DNA of 64,000 nucleotides, from assembly GCA_963693315.1 (NCBI GenBank), contig OY856188.1, positions 159,320,193 to 159,384,192 of the forward strand, written 5' to 3'. The DNA is from Diogma glabrata (Eukaryota; Arthropoda; Insecta; Diptera; Cylindrotomidae). This document shows, piece by piece, positions 21,259-33,360 of the stretch. Numbering within the stretch: position 1 is the first letter of the stretch; every line of letters begins with the position of its first letter. A program made the translations under genes and the position numbers. Under the pieces are notes generated by a model. That model ran no database searches. It saw only the letters and a program-made list of their open reading frames with translations, and had not been told where the DNA came from.

Positions 21259-21597
<339 letters not shown>

Positions 21598-21620
21598 GAT
21601 ATGAGATATAACGAAAACGA

Positions 21621-22600
21621 CTGGCACTCTCACGGTCGCATTTGTTGAGGTAGATCAAAAAAATTTTCTGTATTTGTGTGTTCTAATAATATCTTGAACA
21701 AGTTCGTGAATCAGCAAAATCCGACACGTGGTTAAGAAACTAGAGGCTTTTTTCTGAAAAAAATTGATATTTTTAAAACCGTTATAACGGCCGTTTGGAT
21801 ACTAATATTTCAAAAAAATTAACAAATTTAGAATCTTTGGAATTTTTTTTATCAATTTGTTTTAAAAATAGACCTCTGCAGTTAGAGGCTCCTGAGTGAG
21901 CGGCTCCAAAAAAAATTTTGCAAAAGAAAATTTTTTTTTGAAACAACTGGCACTCTCACGGTCGCATTTATAAGGCCAGATCAAAAAACCTCTTCTAAAA
22001 ATGTGCGTTTTATTAATATCTTGGACAAGTTCGTAAATCAGCCCAATCCAACACATGGTTAAGAAACTAGAAGCTTTATACTAGAAAAAAACTCTGTTTT
22101 TTAGATCCGTTATAACGGCCGTTTGGATTCTAATATTTTTAAAAACTTCATAAATTTAGAATCTTTGAAACCTTTTCAATCACTTTATTTTAAAAAAAAG
22201 ACCTCTGCAGTTGGAGGTTTCTGAGTGAGCGGCTCCAACAAAAAAGCTTGTAAAACACAAAATGCGTTTGAATCAACCGGCGCTCTCACGGTTGCATTTG
22301 TGGAGCCAGATCAAAAACCTTTCTTAAAAATGTGTGTTTTATTAATATCTTGGACAAGTTCGTAAATCAGAAAAATCTGACACATGGGTAAGGAACTATA
22401 GGCTTTATACTAGAAAAAAAGTGGTTTTTTTAATCCGTTATAACGGCCGTTTGGATACTAATATTTTGAAAATCTTCATAAATTTAGAATCTGTGAAAAC
22501 ATTTTAATCCGTTTCTTATAAATATAAACCTCTGCAGTTAGAGGTTTTTGACTTGTTGGCTTCAACAAAAAAGTTTGCAACAATCCCCAACTACAATTTC
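21621..22600 (+). repeat. Tandem repeat, three units of about 325-330 bp
   Basis: Units start at about 21621, 21946 and 22277 with CTGGCACTCTCACGGTCGCA-like sequence. Each carries GTTATAACGGCCGTTTGGAT and a CTCTGCAGTTAGAGG block. The core CCGTTATAACGG is a perfect palindrome in every unit. Units differ by scattered substitutions. No ORF. Confidence 0.85.
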
Positions 22601-23004
22601 CAAAAACCTTATAACAGTCAATGTCAACCTTATAACAGTCAAAAAAATAAAAGATTTGAATAGAAGAAATTAATTTTTTTTCTTAGAAATAAACTATTTT
22701 GATATTTCGCAGTAATTGCACGACATATGATATAGAGTAGGTTTGTGTCATAAATTGCCACACACATGTTCTGTGGTAGATTTGATATTTGTTTGTTGCA
22801 AAATTGGATAGATATAATTTTGCTTGTAGGTAGCTAATTTTCTTTTTAAAATTTGTTCGATATCTGTTTGAAATTAGTTTGTTTTGTTTAAACTAATCTG
22901 ATACATCAGATTCTACTGGCACACAAAACTGTCTGATCTCGAAATCTACCTATTTCTAGCGGATATACGTGCCGCTTGGACTTTTTTTTACTAATTTGAC
23001 TCCA
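22601..23004. other. AT-rich intergenic sequence
   Basis: No gene, RNA or repeat structure recognised. Confidence 0.4.
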
Positions 23005-23766
23005 CTACTGTAGATGGAATATTGTATTCCGAAACATGTTGTAGATAATAAAGTTTAAATTTTTAATTAAATTATAATAGTTTTTAAATAATATAATTTT
23101 TATTTTGAGTGAAAATAAAGGATACACTCCAAAAAAAAGGAATATAATGAATTCAGTACAAGTAGGTTTGCGATAAATATCAAACTCGAAATGAGGACCA
23201 ACATGTTTAATTGAGATGTCAAGAAAGTTGAGTGTCTTCTCGACTTCCTTCTCAATGGTGAATTTAATAGATTCATTATGAGTATTAAGCACTTGAGAAA
23301 GGAGTCAAGCTGTCGCTCTGTTCCTGTCCAGAGACAAAGGATATCGTCTGCTAACTGTACCAAAATTTAACGTATTTAGAGAGAAAAGAGGTATCTAAAA
23401 TTTGGGTTTTGAACCAATTCATAAAAATATCTGCAAGGGGATCCCATTGGAAGACCATCGACAAATTTATAAAACCTGTTGTCAAAAATAAAGTAATTTT
23501 GTTCGACACAAGTTTCATAAATCAACAAGAGCTCTTCTGTGATCAATTGAAGGGATGGATTGAGTTATCGTACAACGCACTATTTGGTTGAGCACTCGAA
23601 TGGGAATCGATGTGAATAGACTAGTAACATTAAAAGAAATGAGTTTAGAATTTAGAGGAACCTCAATATTTTTGACTTTAGAAATAAGTCTATAGTCTAT
23701 ATCTAATTGGATATAGTCTAAAACGGAAAATACCCGCTTAAGTTTGGATGATGGTGGGCGAATCAT
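23005..23766 (-). pseudogene. Penelope-like element reverse transcriptase fragment (minus strand)
   Basis: Frame-shifted segments read, in order, KLISFNVTSLFTSIPIRVLN, YKFVDGLPMGSP, LADDILCLWTG, EKEVEKTLNFLDISIK and FEFDIYRKPT. These are the conserved reverse transcriptase boxes of Penelope-like elements, including the catalytic YADD-type box (first two residues altered) and the FLD...RKPT block. At least two frameshifts are present. The sequence differs from the other Penelope-like copies in the window, so it is a separate family. Confidence 0.75.
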
Positions 23767-23769
23767 TAG

Positions 23770-24295
23770 TATTGCATCATACAGCTACTGCAAAATTATA
23801 GTTTGGTAAGTTTGTTTTCGGTTACGGTTGATTTGTTTCAAAACCTTTCGTTTCAGGTTTCGGTTAACCAAACCGTGAAACTCTACTAGTGATGTATAGC
23901 TTTAAAACAAATGTTCTTTTCTCATAATAATATTTTTAGAATATTATCCTTTACTTTTTTATTTGTCTAAGGCATAGGTGTGGTTTTTAAGAGGTGAAAA
24001 GTTGGAATACATAATAAACTATGTTCGAGAACATAAAACAAGAATTATTCTACATAACTAAATAAGAAGGGAATCCCAAAAATGAGTAAACCTACATTTT
24101 TTCTATATTTTTACGTAGCGGTGGTTTACACCCCTTAAACATAAAAAGCACAAGTCGGGCTTATGTCACCTTTGAAGTTAAGAGTAAGTTGAGTTTAATT
24201 CCCAGTTTTCATAAAAATCGATGGAGGTTCAAAGAATTCAGAAGTATTGGTTTATTTGCATGTTCAGTTACTGTACGTACATATTATTAAGCTAT
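23770..24295. other. Intergenic sequence between two Penelope-like remnants
   Basis: About 520 bp with a short CGGTTACGGTTGATTTG...GGTTTCGGTTAACC repeat near 23820-23870. No coding signal. Confidence 0.35.
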
Positions 24296-24664
24296 GTTAA
24301 AAATTCTTATGATTTTATTGATAAAATTAAAGATTTAGTTATTAGACTAGACTATTCTTTGATTTCTTTGGATGTTGCATCACTTTTCACAAATATTCCA
24401 AATTCATTAGTTCTTGAGTGTATAGAAAGTAAATGGGATGAAATTCAAATAGTTATTCAAGAACTTGCTAATCATGAATTTATTATAGTAATATACGACG
24501 ACAAAATTCTGTTAATGTTAGAAAAACAATATTCAATATAAAATTTTAGAGAAAGATATTTTCATTGAAGGACTCTTATTAGTATTAAACCATTGTTATT
24601 TTTCTTATAATAATATTTTTTATCAACAAATTTATGGTTTTCCTATGGGTTCTCCAGCTAGTCC
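24296..24664 (+). pseudogene. Penelope-like element, 5' part of split copy
   Basis: Reads SYDFIDKIKDLVIRLDYSLI, then SLDVASLFTNIPNSLVLECI and, across a frameshift near 24540, FYQQIYGFPMGSPASP. The protein breaks off exactly inside the GxPMGSPxSPVLAN motif. The next residues, VLANLVMEYVE, appear at 27247. 5' truncated. Confidence 0.8.
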
Positions 24665-24901
24665 ATATTATTGATTAATTTACACATTGTGACATAATAT
24701 GCAGATAAATCAGTGTAAAATAATGTTAAAAAATACGTCTAAAGTTGTATTTTTACAGTAAATATTACACAAAACTAAGTTTAATAACACACACTTTAGT
24801 GTATTTTAACTTACAAATAATTGCGTATTTTTACTGATTTTAAAACGGTGGTTGAAAATTACTCTTATTATAAATGGGAACTGAATGCCATTTAAATAAA
24901 T
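24665..24901. other. Inserted AT-rich sequence left of the array-carrying element
   Basis: Part of the insertion that splits the Penelope-like element, not matching either neighbour. TAATTTACAC occurs here (24676) and again in the same orientation at the right side (27220), which may mark an older insertion or duplication. Confidence 0.35.
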
Positions 24902-27224
24902 GTAAAATATGGAGGAGCTGAAATCTCACAGCTCTGAGATATCAAGACTTCGGTCTGGGTAAAGGATTTTGATATAGTTTTCGGCAAAAAACTTTCACGA
25001 TGACATGGTTTTTAGTTTTGGACAGCGATGTATATCAAACACAACTCTTTGTTAAAGTACAAGTATTTTTTATATCTGTTTAAAAATTTATTACAAAACT
25101 ATCACGAAACATCAATACGTTGCCGGAAAATTATAATCAAAATTCCAAAAATATTGTTAAATTAAATAAAATCAAACTTTTTCAAAATTCCAAAAATATT
25201 CTAAAAATTAGAATGAAATCAAATATTTAAACTTTTTCTAAATTCCGATAATATGCCAAAAATTCTTAAAAATTCGAACTTTTCCAAAATTCTAAAAATA
25301 TTGCAAAAATTATTACAAAATCAAAAATTAAAACTTTTTTCAAAATTCCAAAAATTATAATAAAATCAAAAATTTTTCAAAATTCTAAAAATATTCCAAA
25401 AATTCTTACAAAATCAAAAATTAAAACTTTTTCCGAAATTCTAAAAATATTGCAAAATTATTACAAAATCAAAAATGCAAACTTTTTCAAAATTCAAAAA
25501 ATATTTCAAAAACTATAACAAATTCAAAAATTTCCATGTTCAATTTCATTTTCAATTACATTTACGTCATAAAAACAGCTACATTTTTTTTTCCAAAAAA
25601 TTGGCTAAAAAATAAATGATTTGACATTTTTTGACACACTTGACAACATTTTTTTGACAAACTTATAATGCCATAATTCTCAATAATAATAATAAAATTT
25701 CATTTCGAGCAAACAACTTTATATTTTCCAAAAAATTGGGTAAAATATAAATAAAAATCTCTCTTTTGACACACTTGACAACATTTTTTTTGACAAACTT
25801 ATAATGCCATAATTCTCAATAATAATAATAAACTTCAATTCAAACAAACAATTTTATTTTTTTCCAAAAAGTTGGGTAAAAAAATAAATAAAAATCTTTC
25901 TTTTGACACACTTGACAACATTTTTTTGACAAACTTATAATACCATAATTCTCAATAATAATAATAAAACCGAAGTAGTTTCATTTCAAACAAACAATTT
26001 TTTTTTCCAAAAAATTGAGAAAAAAAATAAATAAACCGAAGTAAAATATTTCTTTTGACACACTTGACAACATTTTTTTGACAAACTTATAATGCCATAA
26101 TTCTCAATAATAATAATAAAACCGAAGAAGTTTCATTTCAAACAAACAGTTTTTTTTTTCCAAAAAATTGGGTAAAGAAATAAATAAAACTCTTTCTTTT
26201 GACACACTTGACAACATTTTTTTGACAAACTTATTATGCCGTAATTCTCAATAATAGTAATAAAATTTCATTTCGAGCAAACAATTTTATTTTTTCCAAA
26301 AAAGTGGGTAAAAAATAAATAAAAATCTCTCTTTTGACACACTTGACAACATTTTTTTTGACAAACTTATAATGCCATAATTCTCAATAATAATAATAAA
26401 ATTTCAATTCAAACAAACAATTTTTTTTTTCCAAAAAATTGGGAAAAAAAATAAATAAAAATCTTTCTTTTGACACACTTGACAACATTTTTTTGACAAA
26501 CTTATAATACCATAATTCTCAATAATAATAATAAAACCGAAGTAGTTTCATTTCAAACAAACAATTTTTTATTCCAAAAAATTGTGTAAAAAATTAAATA
26601 AAAATCTTTCTTTTGACACACTTGACAACATTTTTTTGACAAACTTATAATGCCATAATTCTCAATAATAATAATAAAATTTCATTTCCAACAAACAATT
26701 AATTTTATTTTTTTTCCAAAAAATTAGGTAAAAAAAAAAATAAAAATTTTTCTTTTGACACACTTGACAACATTTTTTTGACAAACTTATAATGCAATAA
26801 TCCAGTTTTTGATCTCACATACCAATCCCGACCATCAAGATTCCCCCAAATTTAATGTTCCTACTCGTAATCACTTAAAATGAACGTGTTTTAAGCCAAA
26901 AATATGAAAATTTGCTATTTTTGACACACATAATGATTTTTTTGACACACTTCCGGTACAGTTATCGAACACAGCGTCCTTTCGGACCTGTATCTTGTGA
27001 ATACCTATTTTTAGAAAAAAAAATTTTTGAAATCCCTCCAGCCGTTTTTCCTGCAGTGTAGGTAATGACGGCGGCCAGACAGACAGACAGACATACATTT
27101 TTTTTATTCGCTTTTTTAGAATCAGGAGGTCCTAAAACGTCGAGAAATGTCAAAAAAAGTGGGGGTAAAAATTTCACTTTAAGCTCATGAATGTAATACT
27201 TAGGTCTTTCAGACCGAAGTAATT
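24902..27224. mobile_element. TIR element with internal expandable array, copy 1 (nine units)
   Basis: The left end carries ACTTCGGTCTG (24947-24957) and the right end CAGACCGAAGT (27210-27220). Related copies at 58846-60466 and 60503-61457 share both ends. The left flank conserved between copies extends about 40 bp further out (ATGGAGGAGCTGAAATCTCA), so the exact terminus is uncertain. The right third has a conserved block with CCTAAAACGTCGAGAAATG and a short CAGA repeat. No transposase. The middle is a tandem array. Confidence 0.75.
25560..26810 (+). repeat. Tandem array of nine units of 135-151 bp
   Basis: The block TTGACACACTTGACAACATT recurs near 25630, 25766, 25903, 26054, 26198, 26333, 26469, 26613 and 26755. 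Each unit also has TTCCAAAAAATTGGGTAAA and CATAATTCTCAATAATAATA. The homologous element at 58846 has four units, and the one at 60503 only one. Confidence 0.9.
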
Positions 27225-27246
27225 TACACGATTTTTTTTAGAGTGC

Positions 27247-28260
27247 AGTGTTAGCTAATTTGGTTATGGAATATGTCGAAATTAAAATTATTGAATCTTT
27301 GGACTTTGTGCTTCCATTTTGTATACGTTATGCTGATGATATTCAAACCGCGATTCCCAGTATTTTAATTGATTCTGTTCTTGTTAAATTTAATGATTTC
27401 TATCCTCGATTTAAAGTTATGCTTGAAAATGAAAACAAAATTGCTTTTTTGGACACTTTAGTTATAAAAAACAATCTTGGTGAATTAATAAAAGACTGGT
27501 ATCTGAAACCTACTTGGTCTGGTCGGTATTTACATTTCAACTCTTCTCTTCCAATTTCTTATAAAAAAATATTGTATCAATATTGACAGAAAAAAATTTA
27601 AAATTATCGAATCCATTTTTCATCATAAAAATTTCAAATTATTAAAATCTAATCTTCAAGAAAATTTCTATCCTGTTAAATTTATTAATCATCACATTAA
27701 CTATACTATCAATAAACATAATAATTTATATTTTGACATTTGTACAGTTAATAATCAGGACAGCACTTTTAAATTTGTATCCCTACCTTATGTTAACGTT
27801 TTATTTGAGACTTTAAATCGTGTGTTACACAATTATAATATTAAAGCAGTTGGTAAACCTTGCAATACTCTAAGAAATCGTATTTTCACACATCTTATAG
27901 ATCCTGTTCCCAAAGAATATTTTTCAAATTTAGTTTACAAACTTAATTGTGCTGAACTTAATTGTGGCTTAACATATATTGGTGAAACTAAACAATATAT
28001 TGTTTCTAGGTTAAAGGACCATAAATATCATATTTCTAGTGGTAACATGTCACATAGTGCTTTATGTGCGCATGTTATTTCTAGTAATCATGAGGTTGAT
28101 TAGAATAATCCTGAAATTTTAAATTTTGAGTCTAATACTGTTAAGCGCTGAACTCTTGAGTCAATTTATATTAAAAAATTCCATAACAATATGAACATAC
28201 AATCTGATTGCACATATTTAAATAATGTATACCTTTCGTTTATTTAAATATTTAAATTTT
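27247..28260 (+). pseudogene. Penelope-like element, 3' part of split copy with GIY-YIG endonuclease
   Basis: Resumes the copy broken at 24664: VLANLVMEYVEIKIIESLDF, then RYADDIQTAIP (catalytic Asp pair), KIAFLDTLVIKNN and YLKPTWSGRYLHFNS. A frameshift near 27583 leads to the linker. A GIY-YIG endonuclease domain follows (27822-28103: VYKLNCAELNCGLTYIGETK, then RLKDHKYHI, SALCAHVIS). The canonical GIY is replaced by LTY, while YIGxTK is intact. The stop at 28101 is followed by remnant C-terminal sequence to about 28250. Confidence 0.85.
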
Positions 28261-28524
28261 TAAATACTGTCTGTCTATCTTCGATTTATATTTCAACTTT
28301 TTATCCGTTGTTTAAAGAAAGAATTTTATAAGTTTCATTTTCAGATTTAGTTTATATAAGAATTAAAAATTTGTTAATTTATTTTGAAATTAAAATTAAT
28401 AATAATAATATCAGTGAAGGTGTCTATTTTGACAATATATTTTTTAAGTGTTTTCTCAAAATATTGTTTAAATTATACAATTTCATTTTTCTGTTATGTA
28501 TAGTTATTTATTTTTTGTTTGGAC

Positions 28525-28554
28525 CTGAGGATAGCTTATGTTAAAAGCAGAAAC
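28525..28554 (+). ncRNA. Candidate hammerhead ribozyme core in the tail of the Penelope-like element
   Basis: CTGAGGA (fits CUGANGA) is followed by a short stem (GCTT ... AAGC) and then GAAAC, the two conserved strands of a hammerhead core. Such motifs are known in the terminal repeats of Penelope-like elements. Helices I and III were not defined, so activity is unproven. Confidence 0.5.
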
Positions 28555-28644
28555 AATAAATAAAATAAATAAAAATATTTTGAAAAATTTGAACTAAAAA
28601 ACTAAATTTATATTTTTGGACTTAAACGATGAAAACAAATATAT

Positions 28645-29261
28645 TGTTACGATTACAGAAAAATCCAGACGATGACAATCACTTCCAGACAAATCAAATC
28701 ACAACAAAACACAACAAATTAATGAAATGAACAGTGTTGTTGTTGTATTTCTTAGAACTTGGGTCAACATTAATTTACTTTATGAATCAAATCATCATAA
28801 CGTAAAATTATCGAATATTCTAGTGTTTTCTTAAGGTTTCGTGTGACCTCGAACGGTCAAAAACTATGCAGAATTATATATAAGCAATTTACTACTTCTT
28901 GTAGAATAAGTTAGTTTTATTTTAAACCTGCGACGGCAAAGTTAAAATTATAAAAGCGATTTTTAAATTGGTGAATAAAGTTTTGAGTGTTATTGAATAG
29001 AAATTTTTTGTGTATTATTTTGAACGTTGTGTTACTGGAAATTTCTACAATAAACGGTTGGAGTTTCTGAAGCTGTTGAAAGAATATTCGAGTTAGGAAT
29101 ATGGTTTTCTTATTGTTGTGGAACAATTAAGGTGCTGAATACTCAATAAAACCTGGTGTGTTTGCTTACTAATCAGTGATCGAATTCAGAAGAGATTTGT
29201 GAATTGTATTTATCGAATTGAGAGTAAGGCCAATTCGAAGGAAGGTTAGAAAAACGTAACA
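28645..29261 (+). mobile_element. Solo LTR with ATAT target duplication
   Basis: 617 bp starting TGTTAC and ending GTAACA, with ATAT directly on both flanks (28641-28644 and 29262-29265). A TATA-like ATATATAAGC (28876) and CAATAAAACC (29145) suit an LTR promoter and poly(A) signal. No internal region, so it fits recombination between two LTRs. It does not match LTRs A, B or C. Strand is inferred from the TATA-to-poly(A) order. Confidence 0.75.
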
Positions 29262-29504
29262 ATATATTAAATCGTCCAATAAAATAAATACATATCATTA
29301 TTGAAAGTTGTTATCTATTTAATTAATTAATTAATTATATATTTATTGTTAATAAATCAATTTATCATATATTATTTTCGGAGTAGCGTTAGTAGTTAAT
29401 TATATTATTTAATATATTTTATATTTATTGTTATGCGAATAACTTTTACTCAAAGAATTAAAAAAAAAACAAACCTAGTTTTATTTATTTCACAAAAGAA
29501 CCTT

Positions 29505-29693
29505 TTTCAAGTAAGTAAGGAATCAATTAGAATTGTTTCAATTCAAAGGTATGACTGGAAGTTTCTCAGATAAAAATTCCACTTCTCATTTTACCTTTTT
29601 TTGGATGGATTCGAACTTTCCTTCTTAGTGCCATGTTCGAATCCTTTGGCAGACACGCTATCAATTACGTCACTAAGGCGATTATTTCGAATT
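29505..29693 (-). mobile_element. tRNA-type SINE, copy 1 (minus strand)
   Basis: On the minus strand the head reads CGCCTTAGTGACGTAATTGA, then GCGTGTCTGCCAAAGG, followed by a B-box-like AGTTCGAATCC. The tail carries CATACCTTTGAATTG. Head and tail match the copy at 43950-44115, so it is a family and not chance. Confidence 0.7.
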
Positions 29694-29704
29694 TGAAACT
29701 TCAT

Positions 29705-29860
29705 CACTTATTTATTTTTTTTTAATTAAATGTGTTGTGTAGTAAGCATTACAATATGTGTCACAACAACACATAAAACCTTTTAAAACCATAGTCCCAC
29801 AACAACATACGTTCTAAGGTGTTAATGGACGCAATTCTTTATTTATGTTTATTTTTTATA
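29705..29860. repeat. Small dispersed repeat (TGTGTTGTGTAGTAAGC type)
   Basis: The block AAATGTGTTGTGTAGTAAGC, followed by TTACAATATGTGTCACAACA, recurs in diverged form at 32165-32215. The following GTTCTAAGGTGTTAATG recurs near 32980. The function is unknown. Confidence 0.5.
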
Positions 29861-30458
29861 TATTTTTTTAAAGAAGATATAACTAAAGAATAAATCCTAT
29901 CACAAATGAAATATGACATAGGCCAACATTTCGTGATAAAATAAATAAAATAAAATAAAATAAAGGATAAAAAGCAAATTAAAAAATTTGCAGGAACAAA
30001 ACTAAAATAGGGTTTCCAATAATCCAGCTAGTGGCATACTCCTTGATCATGTGACGCACTTTCTTCCTCATTGATTAAAGCCCACACATAGAGTTATATG
30101 AAGGCTCGATTCTTCGAGGAAGCAATAACGTGCCATTATAAAGGAATACTTAATAACTAAGATTGAGGGTGCTACCGTTGACTAAATATAGTTCATCCGC
30201 CAGCAGCCCTGAGCTATCACGGCTAGTGATATTTCACTGATATTGCCAGTGGTATGTGATATCTCACGTTAACTCGTATGTCAATAGCTTACTTAAGTTG
30301 AATTTTACCAGTGCCATTAGACTCCATATTACGAAAACAGTCTTTACTTTTTTTTTTAATTTTTTTTTTATTTTATTAATTAGTTAGACATGTTTAACAC
30401 ACTAAATATGAAATATTCATTATTCAGACTCTTTGACAATCCGAAGGTACCATGTCAA
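29861..30458. other. Intergenic sequence
   Basis: No gene or repeat family recognised. An AAAATAAAATAAAATAAA low-complexity tract lies near 29940. Confidence 0.35.
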
Positions 30459-30839
30459 CTATAAAGGAAGGAGATGAGGAAAATGGAAGGAATGAGGATA
30501 TATGAATAATTTTACTGATTGTTTTAAATGACGATGGACATTTTCTTTAAATGCCTGAGGGAAAAATTCATCTGAAAATACAGAGGGGGGCATTCCACAA
30601 TTTGGCCTCACTTTTAAAATAGTCGTTCTGGAAGGACACAGTTCTATAACGAGGTTTATTTGTACAACAAATGGATGGAATAATTCGGAAGCTCTTGTTT
30701 GTTGATTAAATTGCGCACACGATAGAAGGATATTTTGAATTTTCTTAGAGCAGAGTTCGCTAAAGTTATATTTATAGTAGATTATCAATTCAGCCACATT
30801 CTTCTGTGCTGGAGTGAATCAAGCTGGTCCGTTAGTTCG
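30459..30839 (-). CDS. Possible coding exon or decayed ORF, unrecognised
   Basis: An open frame of about 125 codons without stops, in DNA where stops are frequent. It reads TPAQKNVAELIIYYKYNFSE, later CPSRTTILKVRPNCGMPP and SVFSDEFFPQAF. Amino-acid composition is not typical of AT-rich noise (several Cys, Pro, Arg). There is no ATG near the start: the frame opens after a TGA and its first usable start-like codon is GTG, so it would need an upstream exon. I do not recognise the family. It could be a host exon, a transposon fragment or chance. Confidence 0.25.
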
Positions 30840-31619
30840 GTATTACCAATCAACCGCATTGCTTTTATGGTGACTTTTTATTAAATCGTTTGCGTTTAAT
30901 TTGAAAATCTTTAAGTTCGTTTCAATCTTTTAGCAATAGATCAATAAAATTTTAGGTACAATTTTTTCTATCTAGTTTTCATAAAATTTATTATTCATAA
31001 TACTAAATAATATAATACATAATAATTTCAAAATTCAGTATTAAGATTTTTGTTTTCATTTTATTAAGAATTCAATTTTAATTAACAAAGAATTTAAATA
31101 ATTTGGTATGTTTATAAAGTTAAATAATTGATGTTCTTTAAGTTTATTTGTCTTTAATTTAAACACACAATAGTAATATGAAAGTGTAATTTCACATTGT
31201 GTGATCCTTAAACATTTGCAAGTATTGTGTCAAAGTTGTAGTGAAAGGGGGTTCTAGTACGAAATAATTTATGTTTATTTTTAATTACTCACATTAAAAA
31301 GTAATGAAAATATTTTAACCAGAAGTTTTAAAAAGATAACTATATTTCAAACATACTTGTTTTATTTACTGTTTCCTGTTAATAAGCGTAAAATGCGATG
31401 AGCAGCTGATCTATCAAATGTTGACATGTATAATTTAAAATTTGGAAGCTTCATTGGTTAAATTTACGGAATACCAAAACTAATCTCATCAATTCTTATC
31501 GCCTCTAACAGTATCTGGATTATCTGTTTAGCCAACTTCAACATCTGAACACGGTGAACACGGAGAAAAAATATAATAGCGCAGTTATTTACAGCTATGC
31601 TTTTCCTTTTATTTTATTT
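30840..31619. other. Intergenic sequence
   Basis: AT-rich. No gene or repeat recognised. Confidence 0.35.
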
Positions 31620-31765
31620 TATTGTTGACTGACAAGCACCTCCCCAAACATGGCAACAGTATTCCATACATGGACAAATAAAAGACTTGAAGGTTAGCAA
31701 AATTTGATCGGAATTGAAATACTTTTTACATCGACCCAAGAATCCTAATTTTTGCATTGCAAATT
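31620..31765 (-). pseudogene. Fragment of a non-LTR reverse transcriptase
   Basis: One minus-strand frame reads LGFLGRCKKYFNSDQILLTF, then KSFICPCMEYCCHVWGGA. The CMEYCxHxWGG block is a conserved thumb-region motif of insect LINE ORF2 proteins. A related fragment with the same motif lies at 56500-56870. Confidence 0.7.
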
Positions 31766-32479
31766 GGTATACCCTGGTATATCCCCTAGTAAAATATATC
31801 TAGAAAAGTTAAGTTATGGCGAGGGTGCAACCGTATAGGGTTAATATATTTATGTTTCTTTTGTTAATAAGCTATTACGAAGGCAATTCAAGTAAATTGA
31901 AACTAGTTCACTCCAAAAATTAGTTTTGGGAAATTTGTTCTATAAATAACTGAATTTCAGCTAGTATACAGACATCTTCTGCATGATCATTTGTATCATT
32001 CCGTTCAATCTCCTAAACTACAGATTATGTATTTCCTTACAATATCAGATACACAGGTACAAAATTTTGGTTGAAAAAAATAAAATTTAGCTTATTTCCC
32101 AAATGCTGTTCCCTCTACCTGAATTGCATAAATTAACTTTTGAGTTTGACTGATAATTTTTTTTAATAAAATGTGTTGTGTAATAGGACTTACAATATAA
32201 GCCACAACAACATATAGAATCCTCTTAAGATCTAGGTTCATTAAGTCTTAAAAAGTTCTAGGATCTACGTCCCACCCAATCAATATTAATTCAAACTTAG
32301 GGCTCTTTTAATTACTTGTTTAAAATCAAAATTTTATAGTCGATCAAATTACCCGGGTAGTTAGTTAATCGAGATACCCGGCTAGTCGAGTATGTTGAAA
32401 AAGCCTAAAATAACCGGGTACTCAATAATCGACAATGTATACCCTTATTGCTCTAGCAAATTTTAACCAAATGACATAG
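31766..32479. other. Intergenic sequence with small inverted repeats
   Basis: Contains a second, diverged copy of the small repeat seen at 29705 (32165-32280). An inverted set of CCCGGGTA/TACCCGG and GTCGA motifs lies at 32340-32440. No gene. Confidence 0.4.
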
Positions 32480-32745
32480 ATCGGCCAATTCATGGTTGCA
32501 GTACTGGCCCAATAACAATAACCAATTAATGTTAACCATTAACGGGTCATTCAAAGTTGGTTATTTTTTATAAACGGTACCGGTAATATTTACCATTCAT
32601 GGGCCAGCGCTTGGCCATTCAACTATACACCGGCCATTTTCTGTAAACCATAGATTGGTCGATGAATGGTTCTAGTACTGGCCCAATAACAATTGCCAAG
32701 TACTGTAAACCATTAATGGGCCGGTGCTTGGCCGTATGTCAGTGT
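32480..32745 (+). repeat. Two diverged direct repeats with TGGCC motifs
   Basis: AGTACTGGCCCAATAACAAT occurs at about 32499 and 32676, each preceded by ATGGTT and followed by a TTAACCATTAA- or GTAAACCATTAA-type segment and GGGCC or GGGTC. TGGCC/GGCCA appears more than eight times in 260 bp. Possibly a degraded MITE. Confidence 0.55.
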
Positions 32746-33360
32746 CTGCAAATCTGCTTGGGAAATTACTAATTAATATCAAATTCTAATCAAATCAAAT
32801 ATGATAATTAGTATTAGTAGTTAAAAGATTCTATATATACCTCGGTTGCGAAGGCAAATATAGACCTCGAACATTATATCCCTCAGCGCTGCACGCCTCA
32901 GGATATAAAAGTGCTCGGTCAATAATAACTCAATTCTCAACCTTGTTATATAATGTACTATATTTTAATAAAAAATGTAACATGCGTTCTGAGGTGTTGA
33001 TGCACTCTTTTTAAACCTTTGTGGATTGTCACCTCTCGATACTATTGATTTGGGCAAAGCATTTATCTTGCACGCTGTACGACAAAGAAGTCATTCTATC
33101 ACTATGGAAGCGAGCGATGTCAACGAATATAGGCCGTATAAATGTGGATTAAAAATTTGTTTATATCTACATATTAAAGAGGCCGAGTTTCATTCAATTC
33201 ATTGAATACTTTCAGTTCAAGTGTTTTATTTCCACAGGTTTTTTAAATTGAATTTTGCTCTAAACAATTTTATTGTAAAAGTTCTATATATATATAATAT
33301 TTTTAAAATTTAACTTTAAAATATAAACAAACAAAAATTTATATATTTTTGTACTTACAG
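32746..33360. other. Sequence upstream of the BORCS5-like exons
   Basis: Contains a hairpin pair ATTATATCC/GGATATAA near 32870-32910. The first coding exon of the BORCS5-like gene is expected in this direction but was not found here. Confidence 0.35.

Noticed and set aside
25560..26810. CRISPR-like repeat array
   Set aside because: Units are 135-151 bp and contiguous without unique spacers, the sequence is eukaryotic, and the array lies in a transposon.
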